A stretch of 64,000 bases of DNA from Sulfurospirillum sp964466465 (GTDB lineage Bacteria > Campylobacterota > Campylobacteria > Campylobacterales > Sulfurospirillaceae): NCBI GenBank assembly GCA_964466465.1, contig CAYXNJ010000008.1, positions 1-64,000 of the forward strand, read 5' to 3'. A program made the position numbers and the translations under genes. Positions 1 through 8,820 of the stretch are shown here, one piece after another (positions within the stretch are counted from its first letter, which is position 1; every line of letters starts with the position of its first letter). The notes beneath the pieces are model-generated. The model ran no database searches, was not told the DNA's origin, and saw only the letters and a list, made by a program, of their open reading frames with translations.

Positions 1-43
1 ACTATGCACAAAGTATACTTCGCGATATATCTTTGTGCATAGT
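1..43. repeat. 13-bp perfect inverted repeat at window edge
   Basis: ACTATGCACAAAG at 1-13 is the exact reverse complement of CTTTGTGCATAGT at 31-43, with a 17-nt AT-rich spacer. It lies upstream of the first gene. No T-run follows on the plus strand, so it is not an obvious rho-independent terminator for plus transcription. It could be a terminator for a gene to the left, an operator, or the end of a mobile or palindromic element; the left context is missing. Confidence 0.6.
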
Positions 44-84
44 GGACACATACGATAATTTTCTCGATAGAAAAGAGGTTTACG

Positions 85-327
85 ATGGAAATTAAATTAG
101 CAAGAAATGAAATTAATGGAAAACCAAAGACAATTACATTAGACAAAGTGACTGAGATTATCGAAAAAGAGGGACAAAAGATTTTTTATTTTGATAAAGA
201 AAACTCTCATAAAGACCTTGTAGCACTTGTTGAGCATTTTGAAGCACAAGGTTTTAGCGTCTATTTAAGAGATATTCGTTACGGATTAGGCGAGAGCGAT
301 TACATGTACGAAGTACATATTCTCTAA
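85..327 (+). CDS. HP0268-family small protein
   Basis: 80-residue protein resembling H. pylori HP0268, a Campylobacterota-restricted family reported to have a small Smr-like fold with nicking-nuclease or RNase activity. The sequence starts MEIKLARNEI and ends YMYEVHIL, and the full length matches the family size. AAAGAGG lies just upstream of the ATG. It sits 9 nt before miaB, and I recall the same pairing from Helicobacter. Family membership is from recognition; the nuclease role in this organism is inferred. Confidence 0.75.
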   Translation: MEIKLARNEINGKPKTITLDKVTEIIEKEGQKIFYFDKENSHKDLVALVEHFEAQGFSVYLRDIRYGLGESDYMYEVHIL

Positions 328-336
328 GGCTAAATT

Positions 337-1653
337 TTGGGTATTTTAGAAGAAAAAAAGCTTTATATAGAAACCCTTGGTTGCGCAATGAATGTGCGAG
401 ATTCAGAGCACATCATTGCCGAACTTGGGGATAGAGAAAATTATGTTTTAACCAGTAATGTACAAGATGCTGATCTTATTTTGATCAATACCTGTAGTGT
501 ACGTGAAAAACCCGTGAGTAAACTTTTTTCAGAAATTGGTAAGTATAACCTTCAAAAGAAAGAGGGTGCGAAGATTGGTGTATGTGGTTGTACAGCAAGC
601 CATTTGGGAAAAGAGATTTTTAGACGTGCTCCATATGTGAATTTTGTCATTGGCGCACGTAATGTTTCGAAAATTTCTACCGCTGTCAATACGGATAAAT
701 TTTTAAGTGTCGATACAGACTATGATGAGAGTACGTATGCTTTTGGTGAGTACCGTAATAGTTTGTACAAAGCATATGTCAATATCTCTATTGGCTGTGA
801 TAAAAAATGTACCTATTGTATTGTGCCTCAAACAAGAGGTGAAGAAATTTCTATTCCTGCAGATCTTATTGTCAAAGAAGCACGTAAAGCTGCTCAAAAT
901 GGTGCCAAAGAGATCTTCTTACTCGGTCAAAATGTCAATAATTATGGCAGACGTTTTAGCGGCTCAATTGACTACAATATCGATTTTTCAGATCTTCTAA
1001 ATCTCATCAGTGAAATTCCTGAGGTAGAGCGTATTCGTTTTACATCGCCCCATCCATTGCATATGGATGATAAATTTTTAGAAACATTTGCAAATAACCC
1101 TAAAGTATGCAAATCGATGCATATGCCATTGCAGAGTGGTTCAACACATATTTTAGAGCAGATGAAACGAGGCTACAGTAAAGAGTGGTTTTTAAATCGC
1201 GCTTTAAAACTTCGTGAAATGATCCCTGATGTTTCGATTAGCACGGATATTATCGTTGCTTTCCCTGGAGAGAGTGAAGAAGATTTTGAAGATACTCTTG
1301 ATGTAATGAGACAAGTAAAATTTGAGCAAATTTTTGCGTTCAAATACTCTCCAAGACCATTAACGAAAGCAGCAGAATTTACCAATCAAATTGATTCTGA
1401 GATAGGCTCCGCTAGACTTGAACGCTTACAACTGCTTCAAGATGAAATCTTAGATGAAATTGCCGAATCACATCGTGATAAAATTTATTCTGTGTATATA
1501 GACGAATTACGTAATAGTGGTTTTTTAGCAGGTAGAAGCGATAATAATGCCCTTGTCCAGATTAAAGGTGATGAAAACTTACTAGGACAAACAATCAATA
1601 TTAAAATCACGAATCCAAAACGACTTTCACTTTATGGCGAACGTGTTCTCTAA
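337..1653 (+). CDS. miaB: tRNA-2-methylthio-N6-dimethylallyladenosine synthase MiaB
   Basis: Radical SAM methylthiotransferase that adds the methylthio group to i6A37 of tRNAs reading UNN codons. The N-terminal UPF0004 domain has the cluster cysteines in ETLGCAMN, NTCSVRE and GVCGCTA. The radical SAM motif CxxxCxxC is in GCDKKCTYCIVPQTRGEE, and a C-terminal TRAM domain follows. The 438-residue length is normal. The start is TTG at 337, preceded by TAAGG with about 7 nt spacing. The next gene starts 20 bp inside its 3' end. A second methylthiotransferase (rimO) lies 4 kb downstream on the other strand. Confidence 0.95.
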   Translation: MGILEEKKLYIETLGCAMNVRDSEHIIAELGDRENYVLTSNVQDADLILINTCSVREKPVSKLFSEIGKYNLQKKEGAKIGVCGCTASHLGKEIFRRAPYVNFVIGARNVSKISTAVNTDKFLSVDTDYDESTYAFGEYRNSLYKAYVNISIGCDKKCTYCIVPQTRGEEISIPADLIVKEARKAAQNGAKEIFLLGQNVNNYGRRFSGSIDYNIDFSDLLNLISEIPEVERIRFTSPHPLHMDDKFLETFANNPKVCKSMHMPLQSGSTHILEQMKRGYSKEWFLNRALKLREMIPDVSISTDIIVAFPGESEEDFEDTLDVMRQVKFEQIFAFKYSPRPLTKAAEFTNQIDSEIGSARLERLQLLQDEILDEIAESHRDKIYSVYIDELRNSGFLAGRSDNNALVQIKGDENLLGQTINIKITNPKRLSLYGERVL

Positions 1654-2269
1654 AAATACAAAACGTAAACTTTTGGTGTGGATTATTCCACCACTGGTTT
1701 ACATATTCATAAAACTTTTATTTTTGACGTGTAGGAAGAATTTTCATTTATCGCATAATGGTTCATTAAATCCGAGTATTTATGTGCTTTGGCATGGCGA
1801 AATTCTTATGGCAGCAGCAGCTTATACGTATTATACAAAGCGAAGAGAAGTTGATACCATTGTGAGTCATCATTTTGATGGTGAATTAGTTGCAAGGCTT
1901 ATGCAACTTTTTGGTGGAGGAACGATACGTGGAAGCTCATCTAAGGGAGGGGCTTCTGTGCTAAGAAATGCTTTAAAATCTCTTCAGAAGGGGCGTGATG
2001 TTGCCTTAACGCCTGATGGACCACGAGGCCCAAGGCATAGTGTTGCCGATGGAGCAGCCATTCTTGCGATGAAAAAACAGGTTCCCGTTATTGCTATTCA
2101 TTGCCAACCATCATCATTTTGGCAAATGGACAGTTGGGATCAATTTTGTATTCCAAAGCCTTTTTCTACGATACATTTTTATTATAGTGATCCTTTCTAT
2201 GTTCATGAGCTCTCTTTAGAAGAAGCTAAGGATCTTATTCAAAAACGTCTTTTGGAACATGCTGCTTGA
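1634..2269 (+). CDS. DUF374 lysophospholipid acyltransferase-like protein
   Basis: 211-residue membrane-associated protein of the DUF374 family, related to glycerolipid and lipid A acyltransferases. An N-terminal hydrophobic segment lies at about residues 12-30. The family signatures are YVLWHGEIL, with a candidate catalytic His, and TPDGPRGPRHSVADGA, the substrate-binding loop. It overlaps the 3' end of miaB by 20 bp, so translation is probably coupled. The precise acyl acceptor cannot be read from sequence; an envelope lipid role is inferred from the family. Confidence 0.8.
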   Translation: MANVFSKNTKRKLLVWIIPPLVYIFIKLLFLTCRKNFHLSHNGSLNPSIYVLWHGEILMAAAAYTYYTKRREVDTIVSHHFDGELVARLMQLFGGGTIRGSSSKGGASVLRNALKSLQKGRDVALTPDGPRGPRHSVADGAAILAMKKQVPVIAIHCQPSSFWQMDSWDQFCIPKPFSTIHFYYSDPFYVHELSLEEAKDLIQKRLLEHAA

Positions 2270-2323
2270 TGCCGTGCAACCAAATGGTATTACTTTTGCT
2301 TGATATTTTACAAAACTTAAGCA

Positions 2324-2338
2324 ATATTAGTCTAATAT
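2324..2338. promoter_or_regulatory. palindrome and probable promoter before the PilM-like gene
   Basis: ATATTAG-T-CTAATAT is a perfect palindrome inside an AT-rich 125-bp gap between the DUF374 gene and the next ORF. CTAATATATAG resembles a -10 region as used in this phylum, where the -35 is often weak. Either a promoter or an operator overlapping one is plausible; nothing else is visible in the gap. Confidence 0.35.
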
Positions 2339-2394
2339 ATAGTACAAATTCAAAATTAACACAAGAGTAGTGATGTGAACAAAGAGTCATTAAT

Positions 2395-3468
2395 ATGGGC
2401 ATAAGAACTGTTCTTCAAAAAAAATTTCAGAATCTTTTTGTCGCTGTTGTGTTAAGTGAAACAGAGTGTTTGCTGCGTTGTAAAGTGCTTAAAAATGGTG
2501 CGATTACGAAAGTGTTTACCAAAACATTTGCATTAACTCCACCACTTGATGCTCTTGATAAAACAATCGAAAATTATTTGATGAATTTACAAGATGAGTA
2601 TCAATTTGTCTATATTGCCTTTTTACTCAATTCATTAGGTCAAGGTGCTATTTCTGGAACAGGAAATGCGAGCTTTAGTAAGCATAATGTGGACATTCAA
2701 AATGTGCATAACGTAGCACTGTATAACCAGTGGTCTGCATACGCCTCATATATTGAAATTAAATGGGCAAAAAACCTCTTTTCTGAAGTTGGACTTGACT
2801 TTATTTATTCTCCTTTTATTATTTTGAATGATTTTGTGGTTTCTCAAAAACTGAAAAATAGACCAACATGCTACATTTTAAATTGTCAAGACTTTTTTAT
2901 TCTTGCTATTTTTGAAGAAAAACAACTGCATTTTGGAGCTTTTTTTAAGACTCAAACCGATACAGCTTTTACACATAGTGATGATGTGAATGACTGGGAA
3001 AATGAGCAAGAAGAAGAGGGAATTCTTGATTCTGAAGCATTGCCTGAAGTTGGAAGAACAGATGAAGATGAACATGAAGGTCTTGAGGAACTGAGTGAAT
3101 TGACCGAGCTTGGAGAGTTGGAAGATATTGATGATTTGCGTTCAACGGACTCTTTTTCCGATATTGATGAAAAAGGAATAAGCTCATTTAGAGGGATGGA
3201 AGACCTTAAAGAAGAAGATATTAGTTTAGAACTATATGGACGTGATCTTTTAGTGTATAAATACCTCAGAACCGCTCTTGAAGAGTATTATCACAATCCA
3301 CTTTATAAAAGCGAATTTATTGACGAAATCATCATTTTCGATAGTTATGAAATCAGTTCAGATCTGATTCATCAACTTGAAGATGAGCTCATGATGGACG
3401 TTGAAATTCATAAAGTGGACGTTAGTGACCGTATGTGTGACATAGCCATTAAAGAGGTTTTTAAATGA
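2395..3468 (+). CDS. unknown protein, PilM/GspL-like position
   Basis: 357 residues, not confidently recognised. There is no signal peptide or membrane segment. Residues about 196-265 form a very acidic low-complexity stretch rich in Glu, Asp and Leu. The N-terminal 190 residues have alternating beta/helix patterning that could be an actin-like fold, and the C-terminus (EFIDEIIIFDSYEISSD) has further alpha/beta structure. It overlaps the next gene by 4 bp, and two single-pass PilN- and PilO-like proteins follow. By position it would be the cytoplasmic PilM or GspL counterpart, but this is inferred from context rather than from a clear motif. Confidence 0.5.
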   Translation: MGIRTVLQKKFQNLFVAVVLSETECLLRCKVLKNGAITKVFTKTFALTPPLDALDKTIENYLMNLQDEYQFVYIAFLLNSLGQGAISGTGNASFSKHNVDIQNVHNVALYNQWSAYASYIEIKWAKNLFSEVGLDFIYSPFIILNDFVVSQKLKNRPTCYILNCQDFFILAIFEEKQLHFGAFFKTQTDTAFTHSDDVNDWENEQEEEGILDSEALPEVGRTDEDEHEGLEELSELTELGELEDIDDLRSTDSFSDIDEKGISSFRGMEDLKEEDISLELYGRDLLVYKYLRTALEEYYHNPLYKSEFIDEIIIFDSYEISSDLIHQLEDELMMDVEIHKVDVSDRMCDIAIKEVFK

Positions 3469-3986
3469 GACTAAGTTTCATCGCCCCTAGGCCGAAACCA
3501 TTTTTATCACTCTTTAGTAAAATGTGGGTGGTTTTTATTGGGTTAATGTCACTTTTCATGATTATTTTTAATTTTTACATTGTCATTGAGATGAGTTCAT
3601 TTAAACACGGTGTGGTTGATTTAACCAAAGAGCGGGAAATGCTAGAAGTAAAGATTGATGAAGATGATGAGGCGATTGGTCTTATTTTACGTCAAAAAGC
3701 TATTTCAGAGGAAATTTTTTCGAACAACACACTCTTAAAAGAGAGTATGAAAAATTTATTTGATTTAGTACCTGATCAGATTACCCTTAAAAAGGTTCAG
3801 ATGGAACGCAACTCATTGATTTTATATGGTATTTCGCCAACGCAAGATACCTTTAATTTCTTGTTAGCAGCCCCTTTAAAATCAATTTTTCATACCAGCA
3901 ATACAACATTTTATCTTACCAAAGAGGGTTGGTATAATTTTGTAAGCATCAACAAAATTATTGGCGAGGATGGCGTACGTGAATAG
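3465..3986 (+). CDS. PilN-like single-pass membrane protein
   Basis: 173 residues. A short cytoplasmic N-terminus is followed by one membrane helix at about 20-43, then a coiled coil (about 50-85) and a small alpha/beta domain. The segment LFDLVPDQITLKKVQMERNSLILYGI follows the PilN pattern in which a helix leads to a strand pair after a proline. The ATG overlaps the preceding stop (ATGA), and the next gene overlaps its 3' end by 26 bp, giving a tightly coupled operon. Function in a type IV pilus, type II secretion or DNA-uptake platform is inferred from topology and order. Confidence 0.5.
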   Translation: MRLSFIAPRPKPFLSLFSKMWVVFIGLMSLFMIIFNFYIVIEMSSFKHGVVDLTKEREMLEVKIDEDDEAIGLILRQKAISEEIFSNNTLLKESMKNLFDLVPDQITLKKVQMERNSLILYGISPTQDTFNFLLAAPLKSIFHTSNTTFYLTKEGWYNFVSINKIIGEDGVRE

Positions 3987-4521
3987 TTTTGATCGAAGCT
4001 TAGATAAAATCGATATTATGAAGCTACTCATTTTTTTAATGGTCTTCATTATTGTCACGTTTATGTTTGTCTTTTTATTAATCATCCCTAATGTCAAAGA
4101 ACACCGTATTTTACAAGCCGAATACAAACGTGTTTTAGTCCATAAAACACGTGTTGAAAATCTTTTTTTAGAGCGTGAAGCAGAGCTTTCTAGGCTGAAG
4201 GCAGAAAATGTTCATATTATTGGAGCGTTTAAACACCCCTTCACACAAGAAGAGTTTTTGCGCTATGCAGGTAAGTTCTTTAACCAAGTCTCTTTGATTG
4301 AAGTGACGAAATCAGACTATAAAAAAGAGTTTGTTGAGTATGAACTCAATGTAACTTCAATGCTTAAAACACCTAGCAATTTCTATAATTTTTTAGAGGG
4401 GCTTAATCGTTACAGCAGTATCGTTCAAGCTGATTTTCCAATTCATTTGGAGGCGAACAAAGAGAGTATTAGTTCAACCTTTAAAATAAAAGTGTATGAT
4501 CTTAACGCAACAACGCGTTAG
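3961..4521 (+). CDS. PilO-like single-pass membrane protein
   Basis: 186 residues. A membrane helix at about 20-42 is followed by a coiled coil (about 50-80) and a ferredoxin-like alpha/beta region in which FKHPFTQEEFLRYAGKFFNQ and TPSNFYNFLEGLNRYSS resemble the PilO pattern. An internal ATG at 3970 (MAYVNSF) is an alternative start. It is the last gene of the trio and its 3' end overlaps convergent tilS by 20 bp. No ATPase, secretin or pilin gene lies next to it here. Confidence 0.5.
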   Translation: MARMAYVNSFDRSLDKIDIMKLLIFLMVFIIVTFMFVFLLIIPNVKEHRILQAEYKRVLVHKTRVENLFLEREAELSRLKAENVHIIGAFKHPFTQEEFLRYAGKFFNQVSLIEVTKSDYKKEFVEYELNVTSMLKTPSNFYNFLEGLNRYSSIVQADFPIHLEANKESISSTFKIKVYDLNATTR

Positions 4522-5494
4522 GATCAATTCCTGCTCTAAATACGTAAGGGCGTATTTTTGAAGGAATGCCTTCTTTACGGCATTTTTCTTTAAATTTTTT
4601 ATCCATATTTGTTTGATAATACGGTGCTATAAAAATTTTCTCATCTGTATAACAAACTGCAATTTTTCCACCAATAACACACGATTTTGTCCGTAAAATC
4701 TCATCTCTTTGCGCTTTGGATGGCAGCAGCCCTAAACGTTTGAGCACTTTATCAATGTGACGAATATTGATAAGTTCATCATCATCTTTTGGAAGTATAA
4801 AAAGGTCTTGGATACGTTTAGCCTGATGAGGCAAAAGACGTTTGCGATCTTCTTCTAAATAGGCAAAGCTCCTAGCAATACCCTCTTCATACGCATCCAT
4901 CAATGGGGTCGCGTAATGGTGCCTAAATTGATTGCGGAGATGTTTTAGCGCATCATTACTCTCATCGTTGAAATAGGAGATATGACGTTCTTGTAAATAG
5001 CCTTGAAGCGTTTGTTTCCCCATATGTAAAAGTGGTCGAATGATTGTGTAGTGTTCTCTCTCTTCTTTTTCTTGCATCCCCACCATTTCTACAAGCCCAG
5101 CACCACGAGTAAGTTGCATTAAAAACCATTCGAGTTGATCACCTAAATGATGGGCTGTCAGAAGGGTTTGATACCCATGTTCTTGGATCACTTTCGTAAA
5201 AAAAGTGTAACGCTCGTTTCGTGCGTGATGTTCAAAATTATGCTCTTCAAGTTTACAGGTCAATGCAAAAAGGTGCTTATGATGTTTGGTTGCGAGCTCT
5301 TTGGCGTAGGCTTCTTCTTCATTACTTTGTGCTCTGGTTTGATAATTTACATGTGCTATATCAAAAGGGATGTTGTTCTCAAGAAGCAAGCAGAAGAGGG
5401 CGGTGGAGTCTCCACCGCCTGAAAATGCCAATAGGTTTTTAGTATGTCGTAAATACTCTAGTGTTGCTTCATGCAACAGCGGTAATGGTTGCAA
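4502..5494 (-). CDS. tilS: tRNA(Ile)-lysidine synthase TilS
   Basis: ATP-dependent enzyme that converts C34 of tRNA-Ile(CAU) to lysidine so that it reads AUA. The PP-loop signature SGGGDSTALF is at about residues 24-33, and LLTAHHLGDQLEWFLMQLTRGAG matches the family. The reading frame is open further upstream to 5572, but that part lies inside rimO. I chose TTG at 5494 because GGGGA precedes it by 9 nt and the protein then begins about 23 residues before the PP-loop. The start overlaps rimO by about 26 bp. The C-terminal domain is short and ends RPYVFRAGIDPNALLR. Exact start uncertain. Confidence 0.88.
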   Translation of the reverse strand: MQPLPLLHEATLEYLRHTKNLLAFSGGGDSTALFCLLLENNIPFDIAHVNYQTRAQSNEEEAYAKELATKHHKHLFALTCKLEEHNFEHHARNERYTFFTKVIQEHGYQTLLTAHHLGDQLEWFLMQLTRGAGLVEMVGMQEKEEREHYTIIRPLLHMGKQTLQGYLQERHISYFNDESNDALKHLRNQFRHHYATPLMDAYEEGIARSFAYLEEDRKRLLPHQAKRIQDLFILPKDDDELINIRHIDKVLKRLGLLPSKAQRDEILRTKSCVIGGKIAVCYTDEKIFIAPYYQTNMDKKFKEKCRKEGIPSKIRPYVFRAGIDPNALLR

Positions 5495-6779
5495 CGAGTT
5501 GATTCCCCACGCATTCGGTAATGGTGGCGCGATAGCATTTGCCAATTTCAATATTTTCAACATCTGAGTCATTGACTAAGACTTCACCATCAATACTTGG
5601 TGCCCAAAGAAGTTCGCGTGCACCCATGAAATATTCATGTTCGCTGCTTTCTCCCTCAACTATAATCATCACCTCTTTGCCAACTTCTTTTTCAAAGCTT
5701 TTTTTGGTTTTAGCTTGTACCGCTTTATCAAGTTGTTTGATACGTTTATTGATCGTTTTTGTATCGATTTTTTCTTCCATTTCATAAGCGCTTGTATCTT
5801 CTTCATCTGAATATGCGAAGATGTTTACACGGTCAAAGTCGAATGTTTTTGCAAAATCTAAAAGTTCGTTAAATTCTGCATCGCTCTCTCTTGGATGTCC
5901 TACAATAAAACTGGTGCGAATAAAGCTATGAGGTGCTTTTCGCATCATCTCTAACTGCTCGATGATGCGCTCTTTCCCCGCACCTCGTTTCATGCGTTTG
6001 AGCATAGAATCACTGATATGTTGGATAGGCATATCAAAGTAGTTATGAAACAGAGGTGAAGCGATAATACGCTCAATAAGGGCATTGGATGTAGTAGTAG
6101 GGTATAGGTATAAAATACGTGCACTCTTAACGCCTTCTATTTTCTCAACGGCATCGATCAGTTTGATAAGCCCCTCTTTTTCGCCTATATCTCGAAGGTA
6201 AGAACTACTGTCTTGAGAAATAAAGCTAAAGTCATAAAAACCTTTAGCAACAAGTGCTTTTACTTCTTTGACAAGTGACTCAAGTGTACGAGAGTGAAGT
6301 TTGCCTTTAAAGCCTGGAATTGCACAAAAACTGCACGCTTGATTACACCCTTCTGAGAGTTTAACATAGGCATGAGCGTTAGAACCTGTAATGACACGCT
6401 CTTCTTCATTCAAAAGGTATGTCGCAGGGCTAAAACGATTTTGACGTAGTGCAATAATTTCATCGATTTTATCGTAGTCACCAACGCCCGTAAATAGATC
6501 AACTTCTTTGAGTTCTTTCGTTAAATCTTCTTTATAACGCTCCGTTAAACAGCCTGCCATAACAAGGACTGAGCCTTTTTTACGGGTTTCATGAAGAGAG
6601 AAGATGGTGTTAAGACTCTCCTCTTTAGCAGGCCCGATGAAGCCACAGGTGTTGACGATTAAAACGTCTGCTTGAGCTGGGTCATCGCAGAGTTCGTAGG
6701 CTTGGAGTTTTCCTAACATCACTTCGCTATCGACAAGATTTTTGTTACAGCCAAGTGAGACTAAATGTAGTTTTTTCAA
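5469..6779 (-). CDS. rimO: ribosomal protein S12 methylthiotransferase RimO
   Basis: Radical SAM enzyme that methylthiolates the conserved aspartate of ribosomal protein S12. The N-terminal cluster cysteines are in SLGCNKNLVDSE, NTCGFIG and AGCLTERY. The radical SAM CxxxCxxC is in GCNQACSFCAIPGFKG, and a C-terminal TRAM domain follows. TTG at 6779 is preferred because AAGGA precedes it by 5 nt and the protein then begins MKKLHLVSLGCNKN, as in relatives. An in-frame ATG at 6797 overlaps panC and has no ribosome site. A YcaO homologue, which acts with RimO in E. coli, is at 27-28.6 kb. Confidence 0.93.
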   Translation of the reverse strand: MKKLHLVSLGCNKNLVDSEVMLGKLQAYELCDDPAQADVLIVNTCGFIGPAKEESLNTIFSLHETRKKGSVLVMAGCLTERYKEDLTKELKEVDLFTGVGDYDKIDEIIALRQNRFSPATYLLNEEERVITGSNAHAYVKLSEGCNQACSFCAIPGFKGKLHSRTLESLVKEVKALVAKGFYDFSFISQDSSSYLRDIGEKEGLIKLIDAVEKIEGVKSARILYLYPTTTSNALIERIIASPLFHNYFDMPIQHISDSMLKRMKRGAGKERIIEQLEMMRKAPHSFIRTSFIVGHPRESDAEFNELLDFAKTFDFDRVNIFAYSDEEDTSAYEMEEKIDTKTINKRIKQLDKAVQAKTKKSFEKEVGKEVMIIVEGESSEHEYFMGARELLWAPSIDGEVLVNDSDVENIEIGKCYRATITECVGNQLVATITAVA

Positions 6780-6787
6780 TGTATTCC

Positions 6788-7609
6788 TTAAATCCATAAA
6801 TTATCAATGAGGCGGGTAGTGCCAACTTTTGCGCAGACTAAAATGATAGAGTTGCCTATTTCGATAGTAGATATTGTATCAAAATCACGATTTAAAATTT
6901 CCACGTATTCTACATGTAAAGGTTTGAGTGTATGCAACATTTCAGTTTTAATTTTTGCGATATCGCGCTCTCCAGAAATGACAGCATGTGTTGCCACTTT
7001 GAGTGATTCACACAGGAGAAGGGCATCTTGACGCTCTTGTGAGCTTAGATAGACATTGCGGCTCGAAAGCGCTAATCCATCATCTTCTCTAACGATTTCA
7101 CATGGCACAATTTCAAGATCTAAGAAGAAGGAAGCCACCATGTTTTGTAAAAGATAGAGTTGTTGTGCATCTTTTTTCCCAAAATAAGCACGTGTAGGTT
7201 TTGTGAGGTTGAAAAGTTTTAAAACCACACGTAAAACGCCATCAAAATGACCTGGTCGTGCTAAGCCTTCTAAGATATAGGCTTTAGAACTTGGTGCTAA
7301 GATGGTTGGCTCCATTTTGGAGTACATCATATCAGCAGTGGGCATAAACAAAATGCTTACACCTGCAAGTTCACAGATTTTAATGTCAGCTTGGGTACGT
7401 TGTGGGTATTTGTGAAAATCTTCCCCTTCTAAAAACTGTGTGGGATTGACAAAAACAGAGACGATGGTATGATCATTCTCAGTGATGGATTTTTGCATTA
7501 AAGAGAGATGTCCGTTGTGCAATGCACCCATAGTTGGTACAAAACCAACGGTTCCTTGAAGCTCTTTTCTCGCTTTTGATAATTCTTCAATGGTTTTTAC
7601 TATTTTCAT
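6788..7609 (-). CDS. panC: pantothenate synthetase PanC
   Basis: Joins pantoate and beta-alanine using ATP in the vitamin B5/CoA pathway. VPTMGALHNGHLSLM holds the HIGH-like nucleotidyl motif. FVNPTQF, AYFGKKDAQQL and LALSSRNVYLS are pantoate/ATP-site signatures. The ATG at 7609 begins MKIVKTIEELSKAR and gives 273 residues, the normal size; the open frame continues upstream without homology. panC, rimO and tilS form a minus-strand cluster with rimO starting about 9 nt after the panC stop. Confidence 0.93.
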   Translation of the reverse strand: MKIVKTIEELSKARKELQGTVGFVPTMGALHNGHLSLMQKSITENDHTIVSVFVNPTQFLEGEDFHKYPQRTQADIKICELAGVSILFMPTADMMYSKMEPTILAPSSKAYILEGLARPGHFDGVLRVVLKLFNLTKPTRAYFGKKDAQQLYLLQNMVASFFLDLEIVPCEIVREDDGLALSSRNVYLSSQERQDALLLCESLKVATHAVISGERDIAKIKTEMLHTLKPLHVEYVEILNRDFDTISTIEIGNSIILVCAKVGTTRLIDNLWI

Positions 7610-7711
7610 TTTAGGCACTTTTGAGTAAAATATAATATTATAGACGTCTAACGCAGAATCTGTGTAGAGGCGCTGTAAATTGAAGTGAGTATTATAGCAA
7701 AAGGAAACCAT

Positions 7712-8806
7712 TTGGATAGTTACGAATATACCGAACTTCTCAAAAAATTAACCACAAAAGTGGACAATATCGCGCAGATCATTAAACCAGAGGATTTGAC
7801 TTCAAGGCTTAAAGAGATTGAAGAGATCGAACAAGACCCTGAATTTTGGAACGATGCAAAAAGAGCCGCAGAGTTACAAAAAGAAAAAACATCGCTAAAT
7901 TCTTTGCTTAATCGTTATACCAAAGCGAAAAATGTTGTTGTGGACGCTGTCGATTTGTATGAGATGGCAAATGCAGAAAATGATGAAGCGACCATTGAAG
8001 AGCTTTATAAAGATGCGGAGCATTTGGAAGATCACATCACTAATTTAGAAATTGCCATGATGCTGAGTGGGGAAAATGACAACAAAAATGCCATTATCTC
8101 GATTCATCCAGGTGCAGGTGGTACGGAGAGTCAAGATTGGGCAAGTATCTTGTATAGAATGTATCTTAGATGGGCAGAGCGTTGTGGCTTTAAAATCGAG
8201 GTTTTAGATTACCAAGAGGGTGAAGAAGCAGGACTGAAAGATGTTAGTTTTATCATCCAAGGTGAAAATGCTTATGGTTACATGAAAGTAGAGAATGGTA
8301 TTCACCGTTTAGTACGTATCAGTCCGTTTGATGCGAACGCAAAGCGTCATACATCGTTTAGCTCTGTCATGGTTTCTCCTGAAGTCGATGATGACATCGA
8401 CATCGTTATTGAAGAGCGTGATCTTAAAATTGATACGTACCGTGCAGGTGGAGCTGGCGGGCAACACGTTAATAAAACCGATAGTGCTATTCGTATAACA
8501 CATATTCCAACGGGTATTGTGGTGCAGTGTCAAAATGACAGATCACAGCATAAAAACAGAGCATCAGCGATGAAAATGTTAAAATCACGTTTGTATGAAC
8601 TGGAACTTGAAAAACAACAAGCAGAAAAAGATGGTGTTGAAAAAAGTGAAATTGGCTGGGGACATCAGATTCGCAGTTACGTGTTAGCGCCGTATCAGCA
8701 AGTCAAAGACAATCGTAGCAACATTGCTTATTCACAAGTCAATACGATTTTAGATGGTGATATTTCAAAAATGATCGAAGATGTGCTTATCGCACAAAAA
8801 CGTTAA
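7712..8806 (+). CDS. prfB: peptide chain release factor 2
   Basis: RF2 releases peptides at UAA and UGA. The tripeptide codon-recognition motif SPF is in VRISPFDANAKRHTS, and the hydrolysis motif GGQ is in AGGAGGQHVNKTDSAIR. TTG at 7712 is preferred because AAAAGGA precedes it by 6 nt and it gives 364 residues starting with the expected DSYEYTELL segment. The frame is continuous, so there is no programmed +1 frameshift of the E. coli type. Divergent from panC. Confidence 0.94.
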   Translation: MDSYEYTELLKKLTTKVDNIAQIIKPEDLTSRLKEIEEIEQDPEFWNDAKRAAELQKEKTSLNSLLNRYTKAKNVVVDAVDLYEMANAENDEATIEELYKDAEHLEDHITNLEIAMMLSGENDNKNAIISIHPGAGGTESQDWASILYRMYLRWAERCGFKIEVLDYQEGEEAGLKDVSFIIQGENAYGYMKVENGIHRLVRISPFDANAKRHTSFSSVMVSPEVDDDIDIVIEERDLKIDTYRAGGAGGQHVNKTDSAIRITHIPTGIVVQCQNDRSQHKNRASAMKMLKSRLYELELEKQQAEKDGVEKSEIGWGHQIRSYVLAPYQQVKDNRSNIAYSQVNTILDGDISKMIEDVLIAQKR

Positions 8807-8820
8807 AAAGGGGATAAAAC

